NCBI RefSeq assembly: GCF_000722545.1
Contig: NZ_JNVM01000033.1
Location: 102,809-166,808, forward strand
Reading direction: 5' to 3'
Source of the DNA: Paenibacillus tyrphae
Lineage (GTDB): Bacteria > Bacillota > Bacilli > Paenibacillales > NBRC-103111
Length of the DNA stretch: 64,000 nt
Positions 51,060 through 59,035 of the stretch are shown piece by piece (within the stretch, counting starts at the first letter, position 1; every line of letters begins with the position of its first letter). The notes under the pieces were generated by a model. That model had not been told where the DNA came from. It did not search any database and saw only the letters and a list, made by a program, of their open reading frames with translations. A program made the position numbers and the translations under genes.

Positions 51060-51815
51060 ATGTCAAAAACATTAAGACGGCTGTGCTTAATTTTAATGAG
51101 TGCTTTAACATTAGTTATCGCTTATCAAAACAGAGATGTATTTGCTAACAGTACTCAGGTAGAGCCGCAAAGTGAGGTCACGTTTTCGGACAATTTGCTT
51201 GGAGTCAGTAGCAGAAAAGATTTTATTGTTTGTGTCGATAATAAGTCTTCTCAATCAAAATTGCCGCTGACAAAGGAACAATTAACCGAAACTGTAAAGG
51301 CTATGGTCACAGCAAAAACTAACTCTCCTGAAGCAAAAGCAGTTGGTTATGGCAAATATGAAACTAAAGTAAACTATGGTTGCTCCTTCTCCCCTGTATT
51401 GACAGGTTCTTCAGCCAAACATCCAGTATTTAGTGGTGATATTAGTGCAACAAGAGTTACAAAATCCCCAAGTTCTGAATCCTTAGCAATCTTTATCGTT
51501 GATAAATCTGTTGTAGACAAGCACTTCTTGAATACGCCAAACAGATGGTCACCTGAGCAAGTATTTTGCGAAAAAGAAGAGTGCAATGAAGTAACTAAAG
51601 GCATATACTTAACACCAGAAGAGCTAAATGAATTAAGCAAGCTGGATCTTTCTGGCGTAAGTAAGGGATTGTCGCATATAGATGAACAGAAGTTAACGAA
51701 TAGTAAACTGGCAAATGAGATGAATTATGGACTTGGGCTAAAATCAGCATTAAAACCTCAACCTAACGATGCAGAAAACGTACAGAAAAAGGAAGCTGAG
51801 AAATTAAAAAAATAA
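51060..51815 (+). CDS. Secreted hypothetical protein (251 aa), partner of the metalloprotease
   Basis: The gene starts 13 bases after the protease stop, at ATG 51060. It has an N-terminal membrane/signal segment (LCLILMSALTLVIAY) and then a soluble domain with four Cys (FIVCVDNKSS, VNYGCSFSP, QVFCEKEECNEV). It ends in a very Lys/Glu-rich tail. No known fold is recognised. Tight linkage to the protease suggests an inhibitor, chaperone or substrate, which is inference. Confidence 0.7.
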   Translation: MSKTLRRLCLILMSALTLVIAYQNRDVFANSTQVEPQSEVTFSDNLLGVSSRKDFIVCVDNKSSQSKLPLTKEQLTETVKAMVTAKTNSPEAKAVGYGKYETKVNYGCSFSPVLTGSSAKHPVFSGDISATRVTKSPSSESLAIFIVDKSVVDKHFLNTPNRWSPEQVFCEKEECNEVTKGIYLTPEELNELSKLDLSGVSKGLSHIDEQKLTNSKLANEMNYGLGLKSALKPQPNDAENVQKKEAEKLKK

Positions 51816-51829
51816 GAATCAACCACAAG

Positions 51830-51908
51830 CTACGGGAATATTGAGCATAACTCAAGTAAACCTGAAAAGATAAAGGTTTCTTAGTTATAGCTAACAATAT
51901 TCCCGTAG
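51830..51908 (+). other. Long imperfect hairpin between secreted-protein genes
   Basis: CTACGGGAATATTG at 51830-51843 is perfectly inverted at 51895-51908. Inside it ATAACT/AGTTAT and AAACCT/AGGTTT also pair, giving an extended structure of about 79 bases. No T run follows. It lies before the stalk-domain gene and may be an mRNA-processing or attenuation element, or a small palindromic repeat. Confidence 0.6.
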
Positions 51909-51949
51909 ATTGTGACTCAATCAAACACTTAATAATGGAGGGATTATTT

Positions 51950-52585
51950 ATGAAAAGATCAATTATATTTGCGGTAATTGCACTTTTATTGTTTGCTTAT
52001 CCAACCGTATATGCATCGGAATTTGTTAAAGCATACCTTTTTCCAGTACAGCTTGAATTAGATGGTCAAATAAAACCGCTTCCCCAAGAGTATCAAATAT
52101 TGAATGTAAATGGTCATGCTTATGTGCCCGTTCGTTATGTATCTGAATCCATGGGGCTAGGCGTTAGGTACGATGAGAAAAATCAAGTGATCTCCATTGC
52201 CAGTGATCCAAAAGAAGCAGATGAATTGACGAGATTTATTTGGAAAGTTCAATATAAATTGAATTACCGTCTGTCTCAATCAGATTTAAAAAAGTTACTC
52301 GAAAGAAACCCACAAGTTGCTAAAAAAAGCAACGAAGGCGGGGAACATTGGCGTTTTGACGTAAAGGCAGCAAGCGATTACCGCTATGCAAGTATCGAAC
52401 AAGGTGACGAAGCTGGATTATTAGAAGGAAAAGTTGGTGCTCAGTTATTCTTAACTTGGGATTCAAACGGAAAATTAGCTAAAATAAATCTGTGGTACAC
52501 TAAACTAAATGGAGAAAAACAGCCGCAAATACATGTGTTTAATGCCTTTCCAGATGGAACCACGACAGATAGTATTTATGAATAA
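51950..52585 (+). CDS. Copper amine oxidase N-terminal-like (stalk) domain protein
   Basis: The 211-residue exported protein has a signal peptide ending TVYASE and then the stalk domain (VQLELDGQIKPLPQEYQILNV split by a turn, AYVPVRYVSESMGLGVRYDEKNQ) common on Paenibacillus surface proteins. A C-terminal domain of unknown role follows. ATG 51950 has a TGGAGGG site. It is last in the protease operon. The stalk domain suggests cell-wall association. Confidence 0.8.
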   Translation: MKRSIIFAVIALLLFAYPTVYASEFVKAYLFPVQLELDGQIKPLPQEYQILNVNGHAYVPVRYVSESMGLGVRYDEKNQVISIASDPKEADELTRFIWKVQYKLNYRLSQSDLKKLLERNPQVAKKSNEGGEHWRFDVKAASDYRYASIEQGDEAGLLEGKVGAQLFLTWDSNGKLAKINLWYTKLNGEKQPQIHVFNAFPDGTTTDSIYE

Positions 52586-52611
52586 TTACAATTAATTTGG
52601 AAATATAGCCC

Positions 52612-52640
52612 CCTCACGGATTAACTCCATGAGGTTTTTT
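52612..52640 (+). terminator. Terminator of the secreted-protein operon
   Basis: CCTCA and TGAGG close a hairpin that is followed by TTTTTT, 27 bases after the stop. Confidence 0.7.
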
Positions 52641-52761
52641 GTTTTCTAAAGAGAGTATTAAGACCGCTTCAGCAAATAAAAAAAGAGGCTCTTTGGCCTC
52701 TCATTTTGGTTATCCTTATTAAATCCAAAATATTATCATAATTCTGTTCAAGCTAAGCACT

Positions 52762-52890
52762 ATGCTCGAAGGTGTGAGCCTACCTAAGATTGCCGACGAA
52801 CTTAATATTCATTTAGCAACGGCTGGTGTATCATTTACTGGAAGTGCTTCTAACGACTCTCGTGGAGCAACTAAGTCATGTAACTATTAA
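52762..52890 (+). pseudogene. Short HTH-like relic (42 aa frame)
   Basis: The frame reads MLEGVSLPKIADELNIHLATAG and then a low-complexity tail. LPKIADELNIHLATA resembles the first part of a helix-turn-helix as in resolvases or transposase regulators, but there is no ribosome site. Probably a fragment. Confidence 0.25.
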
Positions 52891-52920
52891 TAATAATTAT
52901 CTTATACTTCATACGATTCA

Positions 52921-52957
52921 AAATGGCTATCGTTTTTATCTGATGGCCATTTTTTCT
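52921..52957 (+). terminator. Terminator-like hairpin
   Basis: AATGGC pairs with GCCATT and is followed by T residues on the plus strand. Confidence 0.5.
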
Positions 52958-53036
52958 GTCTCCCCACAATCATAGATGTACTCATTAATTGGAGGTCATG
53001 GTACCTACCTTTATTAATACAGGAGGATGAAATCAA

Positions 53037-53105
53037 ATGGAGGTAGTAGTGTTGATTATCTCGCTTGTTATAGGAGGAACCCTAAGTTTCGCAGTCCAAT
53101 TTTAG
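53037..53105 (+). CDS. Candidate 22-residue hydrophobic peptide
   Basis: An AGGAGG site lies 9 bases before ATG 53037. The peptide is MEVVVLIISLVIGGTLSFAVQF, written here in two parts: MEVVVLIISLV and IGGTLSFAVQF. It is a single membrane-helix peptide. The strong site and clean stop argue for translation, while the small size leaves doubt. It is next to YjcZ copy 3. Confidence 0.4.
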   Translation: MEVVVLIISLVIGGTLSFAVQF

Positions 53106-53159
53106 ACTTTCTATGACACTGTCGATCTGAACGGTTGCATTCAGTTTTTGACGGATATA

Positions 53160-53190
53160 GAAAAACAGAGCCACCGCTCGGTGACTCTGT
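53160..53190 (-). terminator. Terminator of YjcZ copy 3
   Basis: On the minus strand ACAGAGTCACC pairs with GGTGGCTCTGT around GAGC, followed by TTTT. Confidence 0.8.
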
Positions 53191-53211
53191 TACTTGGTTC
53201 TAAAGCTCCGA

Positions 53212-53313
53212 TTAAATAAAACAGATACTGCAAGCAATGATAACGAGTAGAATGAAAAGAACCAGAATAACACCTGTGGAAGTAAAGCCGCCGAAGCCTC
53301 CAACGCAACTCAT
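53212..53313 (-). CDS. YjcZ-family sporulation peptide, copy 3 (33 aa)
   Basis: MSCVGGFGGF, then TSTGVILVLFILLVII and ACSICFI. It differs from copy 2 by one residue in the head (Cys for Ser at position 3). AAGGAG precedes ATG 53313. The 5' flank is near-identical to that of copy 2, so the two units arose by recent duplication. Confidence 0.85.
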   Translation of the reverse strand: MSCVGGFGGFTSTGVILVLFILLVIIACSICFI

Positions 53314-53669
53314 TAGTCAACACTCCTTAGTGATCATATTGAGTATCGGCCTGATCCCTTCCGATTACCCACGATTTTAGTTTATTCGGTTGTCGAATGA
53401 TTGTTTGGACAGATGACAGGCAGCAAATGACATGCAATGATATAAGCCCACATTCCCATCTGTACTTACCATATTGGTAACCTCATGGCTGATCCACTAG
53501 TTGATTATGTGCTATTTCCACAGTTCTGTTATGCGGATTTCTTGGCAAATCCGCTATCAACCAACACAAAAAATGATATTCCGCATTTACTACTATCATA
53601 TTCAAGAAAAGGGAGGGCAAGTGCAAGAGTAACAGAAGCATACCGACATGAAAGGAGATGCAACTCGAT
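53314..53669. other. Spacer between YjcZ copy 3 and the kamA operon
   Basis: The first 150 bases repeat the YjcZ upstream block. The rest has no convincing gene and should hold the promoter of the KamA/ATP-grasp operon; no clear sigma element was identified. Confidence 0.4.
53378..53404 (-). promoter_or_regulatory. SigK-like promoter of YjcZ copy 3
   Basis: AC, 16 bases, AATAAACTA. Confidence 0.55.
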
Positions 53670-54857
53670 ATGCAAGTAAAATACAGTACAAATTTGAACG
53701 AGATCCCGGGTTTAACCGAGTTTGAGAAAGCTGCTTTGAAGCAGGTAACGGATAAGTTCGTTTTTCGACTGAACGATTACTATTTGCAACTGATTGACTG
53801 GTCGGATCTCAATGACCCCATAAGGCGTCTCGTGATACCGAATTCGGATGAACTTAGGGAATATGGGCGATGGGATGCTTCCGATGAAGACACGAACTAT
53901 GTCGTGAAGGGATGCCAGCATAAATACAAAACGACAGCGCTTTTACTCGTTTCAGAAGTATGCGGAGCCTATTGTCGATTTTGCTTTCGCAAACGGTTGT
54001 TCCGTGCAGATGTGCAGGAAGCAATACCAGATGTTCAGGATGGGATTGATTACATCGCGAGAACGCCTGAAATCAATAATGTTCTTCTCACAGGCGGAGA
54101 CCCGTTTATATTAACGACCCGAAAGCTTCGTAATATTATAGCGGCTCTTCGCTCAATCGAGCACGTCAAAATTATTCGGATCGGCTCGAAGCTGCCCGTG
54201 TTCAATCCGATGAGGATTTATGAAGACCAAGAGCTTCTCGATTTGATTCGGACTTACTCGACGGAAGAGAAGCGAATCTATGTTATGGCGCATGTGAACC
54301 ACCCGAGGGAGATAACGGCAGAAGCGAGAGCATGTTTCAAAGCTTTATACGAAGCTGGAGCGATCGTTGTGAATCAGTCTCCTGTGCTGAGAGGAATCAA
54401 TGACGATCCTGCCGTTCTCGGCGAATTGCTTGACAAACTGTCGTGGGCGGGCGTGACTCCTTATTATTTCTTCGTAAACCGACCTGTTGCGGGAAATAAC
54501 GGATTCGTCCTTACGCTTGAAGAAGTGTATCGAATCGTGGAAGAAGCCAAATCAAGAACTTCCGGTCTTGGTAAACGGGTAAAGCTTTGTATGAGCCATA
54601 CGTCGGGAAAAATTGAGATTCTGGCCATCGAAGACGGTAAAGCTTATTTGAAATATCATCAATCGCGTGATCGGGATTATGGAAAACTGATGATATTGGA
54701 TTGTCCGAAAGAAGCTACATGGTTTGACGAACTGCCGGGGAACGAAAAATATTGGCATAAACCGGTGAAAAAAACGACGGATATCGTCTCCGTGAATGAA
54801 TTGCCGGATATGCCGCAGAAAAAAAACGTCAATCTTAATGAATCGGCATTATCTTGA
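53670..54857 (+). CDS. kamA: KamA-family radical SAM aminomutase (lysine 2,3-aminomutase-like)
   Basis: The 395-residue enzyme has the radical SAM cluster motif C98-GAY-C102-RF-C105, LLTGGDPFILTTRKL, and a C-terminal SHTSGKIEIL whose Lys314 fits the PLP lysine of KamA. KamA turns L-lysine into beta-lysine. The protein is shorter than B. subtilis KamA (about 471), so a different amino acid substrate is possible. ATG 53670 is used; AAAGGAG is 12 bases upstream, and an ATG at 53658 is too close to it. It heads an operon with three ATP-grasp genes, suggesting that a beta-amino acid is made for ligation. That link is inference. Confidence 0.87.
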   Translation: MQVKYSTNLNEIPGLTEFEKAALKQVTDKFVFRLNDYYLQLIDWSDLNDPIRRLVIPNSDELREYGRWDASDEDTNYVVKGCQHKYKTTALLLVSEVCGAYCRFCFRKRLFRADVQEAIPDVQDGIDYIARTPEINNVLLTGGDPFILTTRKLRNIIAALRSIEHVKIIRIGSKLPVFNPMRIYEDQELLDLIRTYSTEEKRIYVMAHVNHPREITAEARACFKALYEAGAIVVNQSPVLRGINDDPAVLGELLDKLSWAGVTPYYFFVNRPVAGNNGFVLTLEEVYRIVEEAKSRTSGLGKRVKLCMSHTSGKIEILAIEDGKAYLKYHQSRDRDYGKLMILDCPKEATWFDELPGNEKYWHKPVKKTTDIVSVNELPDMPQKKNVNLNESALS

Positions 54858-54886
54858 TTTGACCATATACTTCGAGGTGAGCAGGA

Positions 54887-56047
54887 ATGGAACGTTCGAG
54901 TTCCTCGTCTTTAAAGCGTCCGATTGTTGGCGTTATATTGGGCAACAAGCGTTTTTCTACCAATGGTATCCATCGATACCCCCGGTTGAAAAGGCTTGTC
55001 GAAGCAAACAAGGAAGCAAACACGACGCTTATCTTTTTCACCTGTGACGATGTGGATTTGTCCCGGAGAAAGGTAAGCGGTATTTACTTCAATGAATCGT
55101 CAAATATATGGGAAAGGGATCGATTTCCGCTTCCGGATGTCATCTATGTTCGGGGCGGTCGCGGGAAAGAGATCCGTGATCTGCTAGAGCAGTTCGAGCG
55201 GTTGGGTGTCAAGAAAATCAATCCGATCCACGCCTTTAATAAAGGCGAGCTTTATGAACAATTAAACCATGACGATAAAGTACGTCCATTTTTGCCTCAA
55301 ACTAAAAACGTCGAAAATATGGAAGAAATCAAACGTACGGTTCAAAAGCTGGGGACTGTGTATGTGAAAGCGCGTCGCGGAAGAAAAGGAACCAAGGTCA
55401 TGCGAATTGAAAAACGGCCTGGAGACAGCTATGTATACAGTTATTCTGTTCTTGGGCGTCTCGTTCGCAAGAAAGTAAACAGTATGGGAAATTTGGAAAA
55501 AGCGGTGAAAGGTTTTTTTGGAGATCGAGAGGTGATCGTGCAGAAGGCGATCGATTTGGTTACGATCAGCAGCAATCGCCTTGTCGATTTTCGCGCCGAG
55601 TTGCAACGAGACAAACAAGGCAATATTGATATTGTTGGCATTTGCGTTCGCATCGGCCGGAAAAACGCGCCCATCACTACGCATTCGGAAGCATTTCGAT
55701 ATGACGATTATTTGAAAAAGTTATTTCCTGGTTATTCGAACCAGAAAATTAATGTCTTAAAAAATAAAATCAAAGCTTTTTTGATCGATGTTTACACGGG
55801 TGTTGAAAAAAAATACGGGAAGTTCGGTGAAATCGGCATCGATTTCGCTGTAGACAAGAAGGGAAAACTATGGCTCATCGAATGCAACGCGCAATCGGCA
55901 AAAGTTTCGATCGTTAAAGCGTATGGAACGAAAGCGCGAAAAGCTTTTTTGAACCCATTGGAATATGCAAAGAAGATTGCCAACACCAGTACCAACCGCA
56001 GCCAATCAGCCAACCGAAGCAGACTGCTCAGTCGCAGTTCGTTATAG
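54887..56047 (+). CDS. YheC/YheD-family ATP-grasp protein, full-length type
   Basis: The 386-residue protein has an N-terminal domain (IVGVILGNKRFSTNGIHRYP, LPDVIYVRGGRG) and an ATP-grasp core: VYVKARRGRKGTKVMRIEK, REVIVQKAIDLVT, VDFRAELQRDKQGN and IGIDFAVDKKGKLWLIECNAQS with the metal-binding end. A Ser/Asn/Arg-rich tail closes it. ATG 54887 lies after GAGGTGAGCAGGA, 29 bases after kamA. It is one of four ATP-grasp genes in this cluster. Confidence 0.86.
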   Translation: MERSSSSSLKRPIVGVILGNKRFSTNGIHRYPRLKRLVEANKEANTTLIFFTCDDVDLSRRKVSGIYFNESSNIWERDRFPLPDVIYVRGGRGKEIRDLLEQFERLGVKKINPIHAFNKGELYEQLNHDDKVRPFLPQTKNVENMEEIKRTVQKLGTVYVKARRGRKGTKVMRIEKRPGDSYVYSYSVLGRLVRKKVNSMGNLEKAVKGFFGDREVIVQKAIDLVTISSNRLVDFRAELQRDKQGNIDIVGICVRIGRKNAPITTHSEAFRYDDYLKKLFPGYSNQKINVLKNKIKAFLIDVYTGVEKKYGKFGEIGIDFAVDKKGKLWLIECNAQSAKVSIVKAYGTKARKAFLNPLEYAKKIANTSTNRSQSANRSRLLSRSSL

Positions 56048-56109
56048 AAAAGATGTTATGAGAGGCTTCCTGGGCACAGAACAATCATTTATAAGGTGGA
56101 ATTTCCATT

Positions 56110-56850
56110 ATGACGCATACGATCATACGGAGCAAAATGAAAAAGGGAATTCCTCTGATGAGCGATCCGATCATTTCGCATCATGTACCGGAAACAAACT
56201 GGTTTCATGCTTCGACTCTCCGGAGAATGCTCCGAGCCTATTCTACCTTGTATATTAAGCCGGACATAGGAAGACAAGGGAATGGCATCATTCGGATAAA
56301 AAAGCTGGCCGATGCGAAATGCGAGATAGCGTACGGAGGAACAACGAGCTGGTGCTCATCGAAATATGTATATGATGAAGTTGTGAAGAGAATGAATCCC
56401 AGAAAGAAATACTTGATTCAGCAGGGGATTGAATTGGCCACTTATCGCAAGCGTCCTTTTGATGTTCGTCTTGTCCTGCAAAAACCGTTAAACAGGTGGC
56501 AGCTTACGTGGATAAGTGCCAAAGTCGCACCCAAGGCAACTTCGATTGTCACCAACATAGCAAAAGGAGCAAAAGACACAAAAATAATCCGGACTTTGAA
56601 GGGAATCGACCAATCGTTGAAGCCATATAAAGTTTTGGAGGAATTAATCAACGTCTCCTACCAAGTCGCTCAAAAACTGGGTTCCCAATTTCCACTTACA
56701 ATTGTCGGATTGGATATGGGTATCGATAAGAAAGGGAAAGTATGGTTTATCGAAGCGAACACCAGGCCTGATTTTAAAGGGCTGCGAAAATTTGATCCTG
56801 TCCAGTATCAAAGATATCTCCGTGCAAAAAAAATGTTACGTAAAAGGTGA
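56110..56850 (+). CDS. YheC/YheD-type ATP-grasp protein, short form
   Basis: The 246-residue protein has N-terminal VPETNWFHASTLRRMLRAYS, then LYIKPDIGRQGNGIIRIKK (nucleotide loop), YLIQQGIELATY, FDVRLVLQKP and GLDMGIDKKGKVWFIEANTRPD. The start at 56110 follows AAGGTGGAA by 8 bases. It lacks the N-terminal domain of the 346-386-residue members. The next ATP-grasp gene begins 4 bases after its stop. Confidence 0.86.
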   Translation: MTHTIIRSKMKKGIPLMSDPIISHHVPETNWFHASTLRRMLRAYSTLYIKPDIGRQGNGIIRIKKLADAKCEIAYGGTTSWCSSKYVYDEVVKRMNPRKKYLIQQGIELATYRKRPFDVRLVLQKPLNRWQLTWISAKVAPKATSIVTNIAKGAKDTKIIRTLKGIDQSLKPYKVLEELINVSYQVAQKLGSQFPLTIVGLDMGIDKKGKVWFIEANTRPDFKGLRKFDPVQYQRYLRAKKMLRKR

Positions 56851-56854
56851 TCGC

Positions 56855-57604
56855 ATGTCTATCGAGAAGCATCACGTGAAGAGCAAACTGGCGGTTGCTT
56901 ACCAACTTATTCACACTCCCGAGATTGCCCGCCATATTCCTGAGACGGATTTGCTGGATAAGTACTCATTGAAACGAATGATGAACAAACATGTGAAAGT
57001 GTATCTCAAACCCGATCGGGGAAGGAAATCCAAAGGAGTCATACGGCTCGAACGGGGCAAAGATAACCGGACGGCCATAAGACAAGACTCCCACTTAAAA
57101 TATGTGGATTCCAAAGATCTATGGGCCAAGGTGGAGCTGCTGACAAGAGATAAAAAGTATCTCATTCAACAGGCAATTGACAGCGTGACGAAGGAACAGC
57201 GTCACTTCGATCTTCGCTGTCACGTCCTGAGAATCGATGGCAAATGGAAGCTTGCCGGTATTTGCGGGAGGTTGGGAGCTCGGGGAAGCGTTGTGACGAC
57301 GTCGCATTCCGGTGGGACCCCCACGCTTATCGAAACGCTATTTACCCAACATTTGAAATATTCCCAAAAAGAAAAATCGGAAATGATCCGGAAACTGGAG
57401 AAATGTGCCGTTCGTACCGTCACTTATGTAAGCCGCATGTATCCGAATCTCAAAGAGTTCGCTGTGGATATAGGAATCGATCCGAAGAAGCGGATATGGA
57501 TTTACGAGGTGAACATTGAACCGCTAATCCGAGGCAATTTTAAGAGGTTGCCGGATAAAACGCTGTATCGCAAAATTCGAAGGATGAGGAGAAACGCAAA
57601 ATAA
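56855..57604 (+). CDS. YheC/YheD-type ATP-grasp protein, short form
   Basis: The 249-residue protein has VYLKPDRGRKSKGVIRLERG, YLIQQAIDSVTKEQRHFDLRCHVL, GRLGARGSVVTTSHSGG and AVDIGIDPKKRIWIYEVNIEP, the ATP-grasp elements in order. ATG 56855 follows AAAAGGTG and overlaps nothing. It ends the plus-strand operon that began with kamA; a strong bidirectional terminator follows. Confidence 0.86.
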   Translation: MSIEKHHVKSKLAVAYQLIHTPEIARHIPETDLLDKYSLKRMMNKHVKVYLKPDRGRKSKGVIRLERGKDNRTAIRQDSHLKYVDSKDLWAKVELLTRDKKYLIQQAIDSVTKEQRHFDLRCHVLRIDGKWKLAGICGRLGARGSVVTTSHSGGTPTLIETLFTQHLKYSQKEKSEMIRKLEKCAVRTVTYVSRMYPNLKEFAVDIGIDPKKRIWIYEVNIEPLIRGNFKRLPDKTLYRKIRRMRRNAK

Positions 57605-57621
57605 CAGCAAGAAAAAAATGG

Positions 57622-57656
57622 AAGGGCGGAGGCAGGTCCGCCCTTATTCATTTTCC
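57622..57656. terminator. Bidirectional terminator between convergent ATP-grasp genes
   Basis: AAGGGCGGA and TCCGCCCTT form a perfect 9-base-pair stem with a 6-base loop; T-rich on the plus side, AAAAAAA on the other. Confidence 0.85.
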
Positions 57657-57657
57657 C

Positions 57658-58425
57658 TCAGTCTTTTCGACGCTTTCTGTAAGCTGCAGCCAACCTTTTG
57701 ATCTTCCGGTAGAACGTTTTATCCTTAATCTTGTTAAATAATCCGTATGAAGGATACACAAGATTCACTTCAATGATCCATATTTTCCCTTTTTTATCGA
57801 TACCTAAATCGAGACCGGTCTCATGGGATAGATAACCGCTTTTCGTTGCATGACGAATAGTCTCAAAACCAATGCGGATCAGCCTCCGTTTCGTTCCCTT
57901 GATCTGTTTACGACCGTAATTTAACGATTGGGCCAAAGCTTTATCGATTGTCGTGGCATAGCCCCCACCTCGTCGAACATTTGAAATGATACTGCCTTTT
58001 CCCGATACTTTCGCCAACATTCCCGCGTATTTCCATTTCCTTTCTCGGTCACGCATCAACATGAGACGAATTGAGAATGGCCTTCCTTTAATGCTCGCCA
58101 AATCAATCGCTTTTTGGACAAGGACCGACCGGCTCGGTCTTCCATCTCTGACCATATAGTATAGATCATGAATTGACTTCGTATTGACCCGTTTACCTCG
58201 TTCTTTGACAAAACGATACCCGTTTGCTGTTTTCCAGGCTTTAATGATTCCTGATCCCGTATGCTGATTTTTTCCTTTGATGTATACCGCACCATAAGAT
58301 TTTAAGGATCTTGATAGAGAAGCGGGAGTTAGAATCGATGTCGGAGGCAGACGCTTGCGAAGACCGGCATGTTTGGAATACAACCGGTGAAGCACCCATT
58401 TCGAGGGGTCCCATTTTGAACTCAT
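57658..58425 (-). CDS. YheC/YheD-type ATP-grasp protein, short form
   Basis: The 255-residue protein is encoded convergently to the kamA operon. It shows AVYIKGKNQHTGSGIIKAWK (nucleotide loop region), SVLVQKAIDLASIKGRPFSIRLML, LAKVSGKGSIISNVRRGGG and GLDLGIDKKGKIWIIEVNLVYPS. The DxR segment reads FSIR, so the usual Asp is Ser here. ATG 58425 follows AAAAGGAATG. Highly basic (pI clearly above 10 by eye), like the other short forms. Confidence 0.85.
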   Translation of the reverse strand: MSSKWDPSKWVLHRLYSKHAGLRKRLPPTSILTPASLSRSLKSYGAVYIKGKNQHTGSGIIKAWKTANGYRFVKERGKRVNTKSIHDLYYMVRDGRPSRSVLVQKAIDLASIKGRPFSIRLMLMRDRERKWKYAGMLAKVSGKGSIISNVRRGGGYATTIDKALAQSLNYGRKQIKGTKRRLIRIGFETIRHATKSGYLSHETGLDLGIDKKGKIWIIEVNLVYPSYGLFNKIKDKTFYRKIKRLAAAYRKRRKD

Positions 58426-58454
58426 TTCATCATTCCTTTTCCAGTGAAAATGTT

Positions 58455-58612
58455 TGCAACATTCCGTTGCGGCGCCTTCTGCCTGAAACCCACTGGTTTA
58501 CCCATGCGAAGGCTTTGCGGATGCTGATCGTACAGCAACTCTCCATCTCAGGATATTCAAGTACAGAGCGAATGTATGGACTGATGACATGTGGCAACTA
58601 TCATGTAATTAC
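58455..58612 (+). pseudogene. Relic of a YheC/YheD N-terminus fused to a decayed YjcZ upstream block
   Basis: At 58463-58535 the plus frame reads RRLLPETHWFTHAKALRML, closely matching RRHLPETHRFTHARALRML of the frameshifted gene at 44690-45425. The match then stops. From about 58567 the DNA matches the upstream block of YjcZ copy 1 (TGGACTGrTGACAkGTGGCAA), but the coding part is gone. Confidence 0.6.
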
Positions 58613-58702
58613 GGCACAAAAAAAGAGCCGCACTGTCGCGTCCCTTCTAGTTGGTTCCATAAAAATGATACCGTACCGGAAAACTATAATGATGGGGGAT
58701 GC

Positions 58703-59026
58703 TTATTTCTCTTCTACTTTTTCAAAATAAACGATTTCACATAATCGAATGTGATGCATTTTTCCATGAACTACAAGAGCGACGTGATCAATGAAAACAT
58801 TATCCAGAGTACCCACCAATTTGCCGACCGTTGTCGTGATGACAATCGTTAACCCTATGTGTTGGATCAAATGCTCGGTGAATTTGGGTTCCACAGCTGT
58901 CGTGTACATAACATTTTTCGGCAACACCAGAGTTTCCTTGCGCTGTACGTCTTCATTCCGATAATATTGCGGAGCCGGGAATGAGGCATAGGCTTGCGGA
59001 TAGCCATAGTACACAAATCTATTCAT
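58703..59026 (-). CDS. DUF2642-family spore coat-type protein
   Basis: The 107-residue protein begins MNRFVYYGYPQAYASFPAPQYY, a Tyr/Pro-rich head, and ends in a DUF2642-like domain (HIGLTIVITTTVGKLVGTLDNVFIDHVALVVHGKMHHIRL split over about 45 residues). It resembles small Bacillus spore coat proteins of the YuzF/CotP-like group. I place the start at 59026, ten bases after GGAG; an ATG at 59035 is too close to that site. Confidence 0.75.
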   Translation of the reverse strand: MNRFVYYGYPQAYASFPAPQYYRNEDVQRKETLVLPKNVMYTTAVEPKFTEHLIQHIGLTIVITTTVGKLVGTLDNVFIDHVALVVHGKMHHIRLCEIVYFEKVEEK

Positions 59027-59035
59027 GTGTTGCAT

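Larger units (their letters stand above)
52641..53036. other. Spacer with small stem-loops and an HTH-like relic
   Basis: GAGGC/GCCTC (52683-52702) and AATGGC/GCCATT followed by TTTTTT (52921-52957) form hairpins. Between them a short frame at 52762-52890 could be a relic. No full-length gene. Confidence 0.45.

Noticed and set aside
58311..58730. 139-codon plus-strand frame
   Set aside because: Its first part is antisense to an ATP-grasp gene. Only the short RRLLPETHWFTHAKALRML piece has meaning, reported as a relic.
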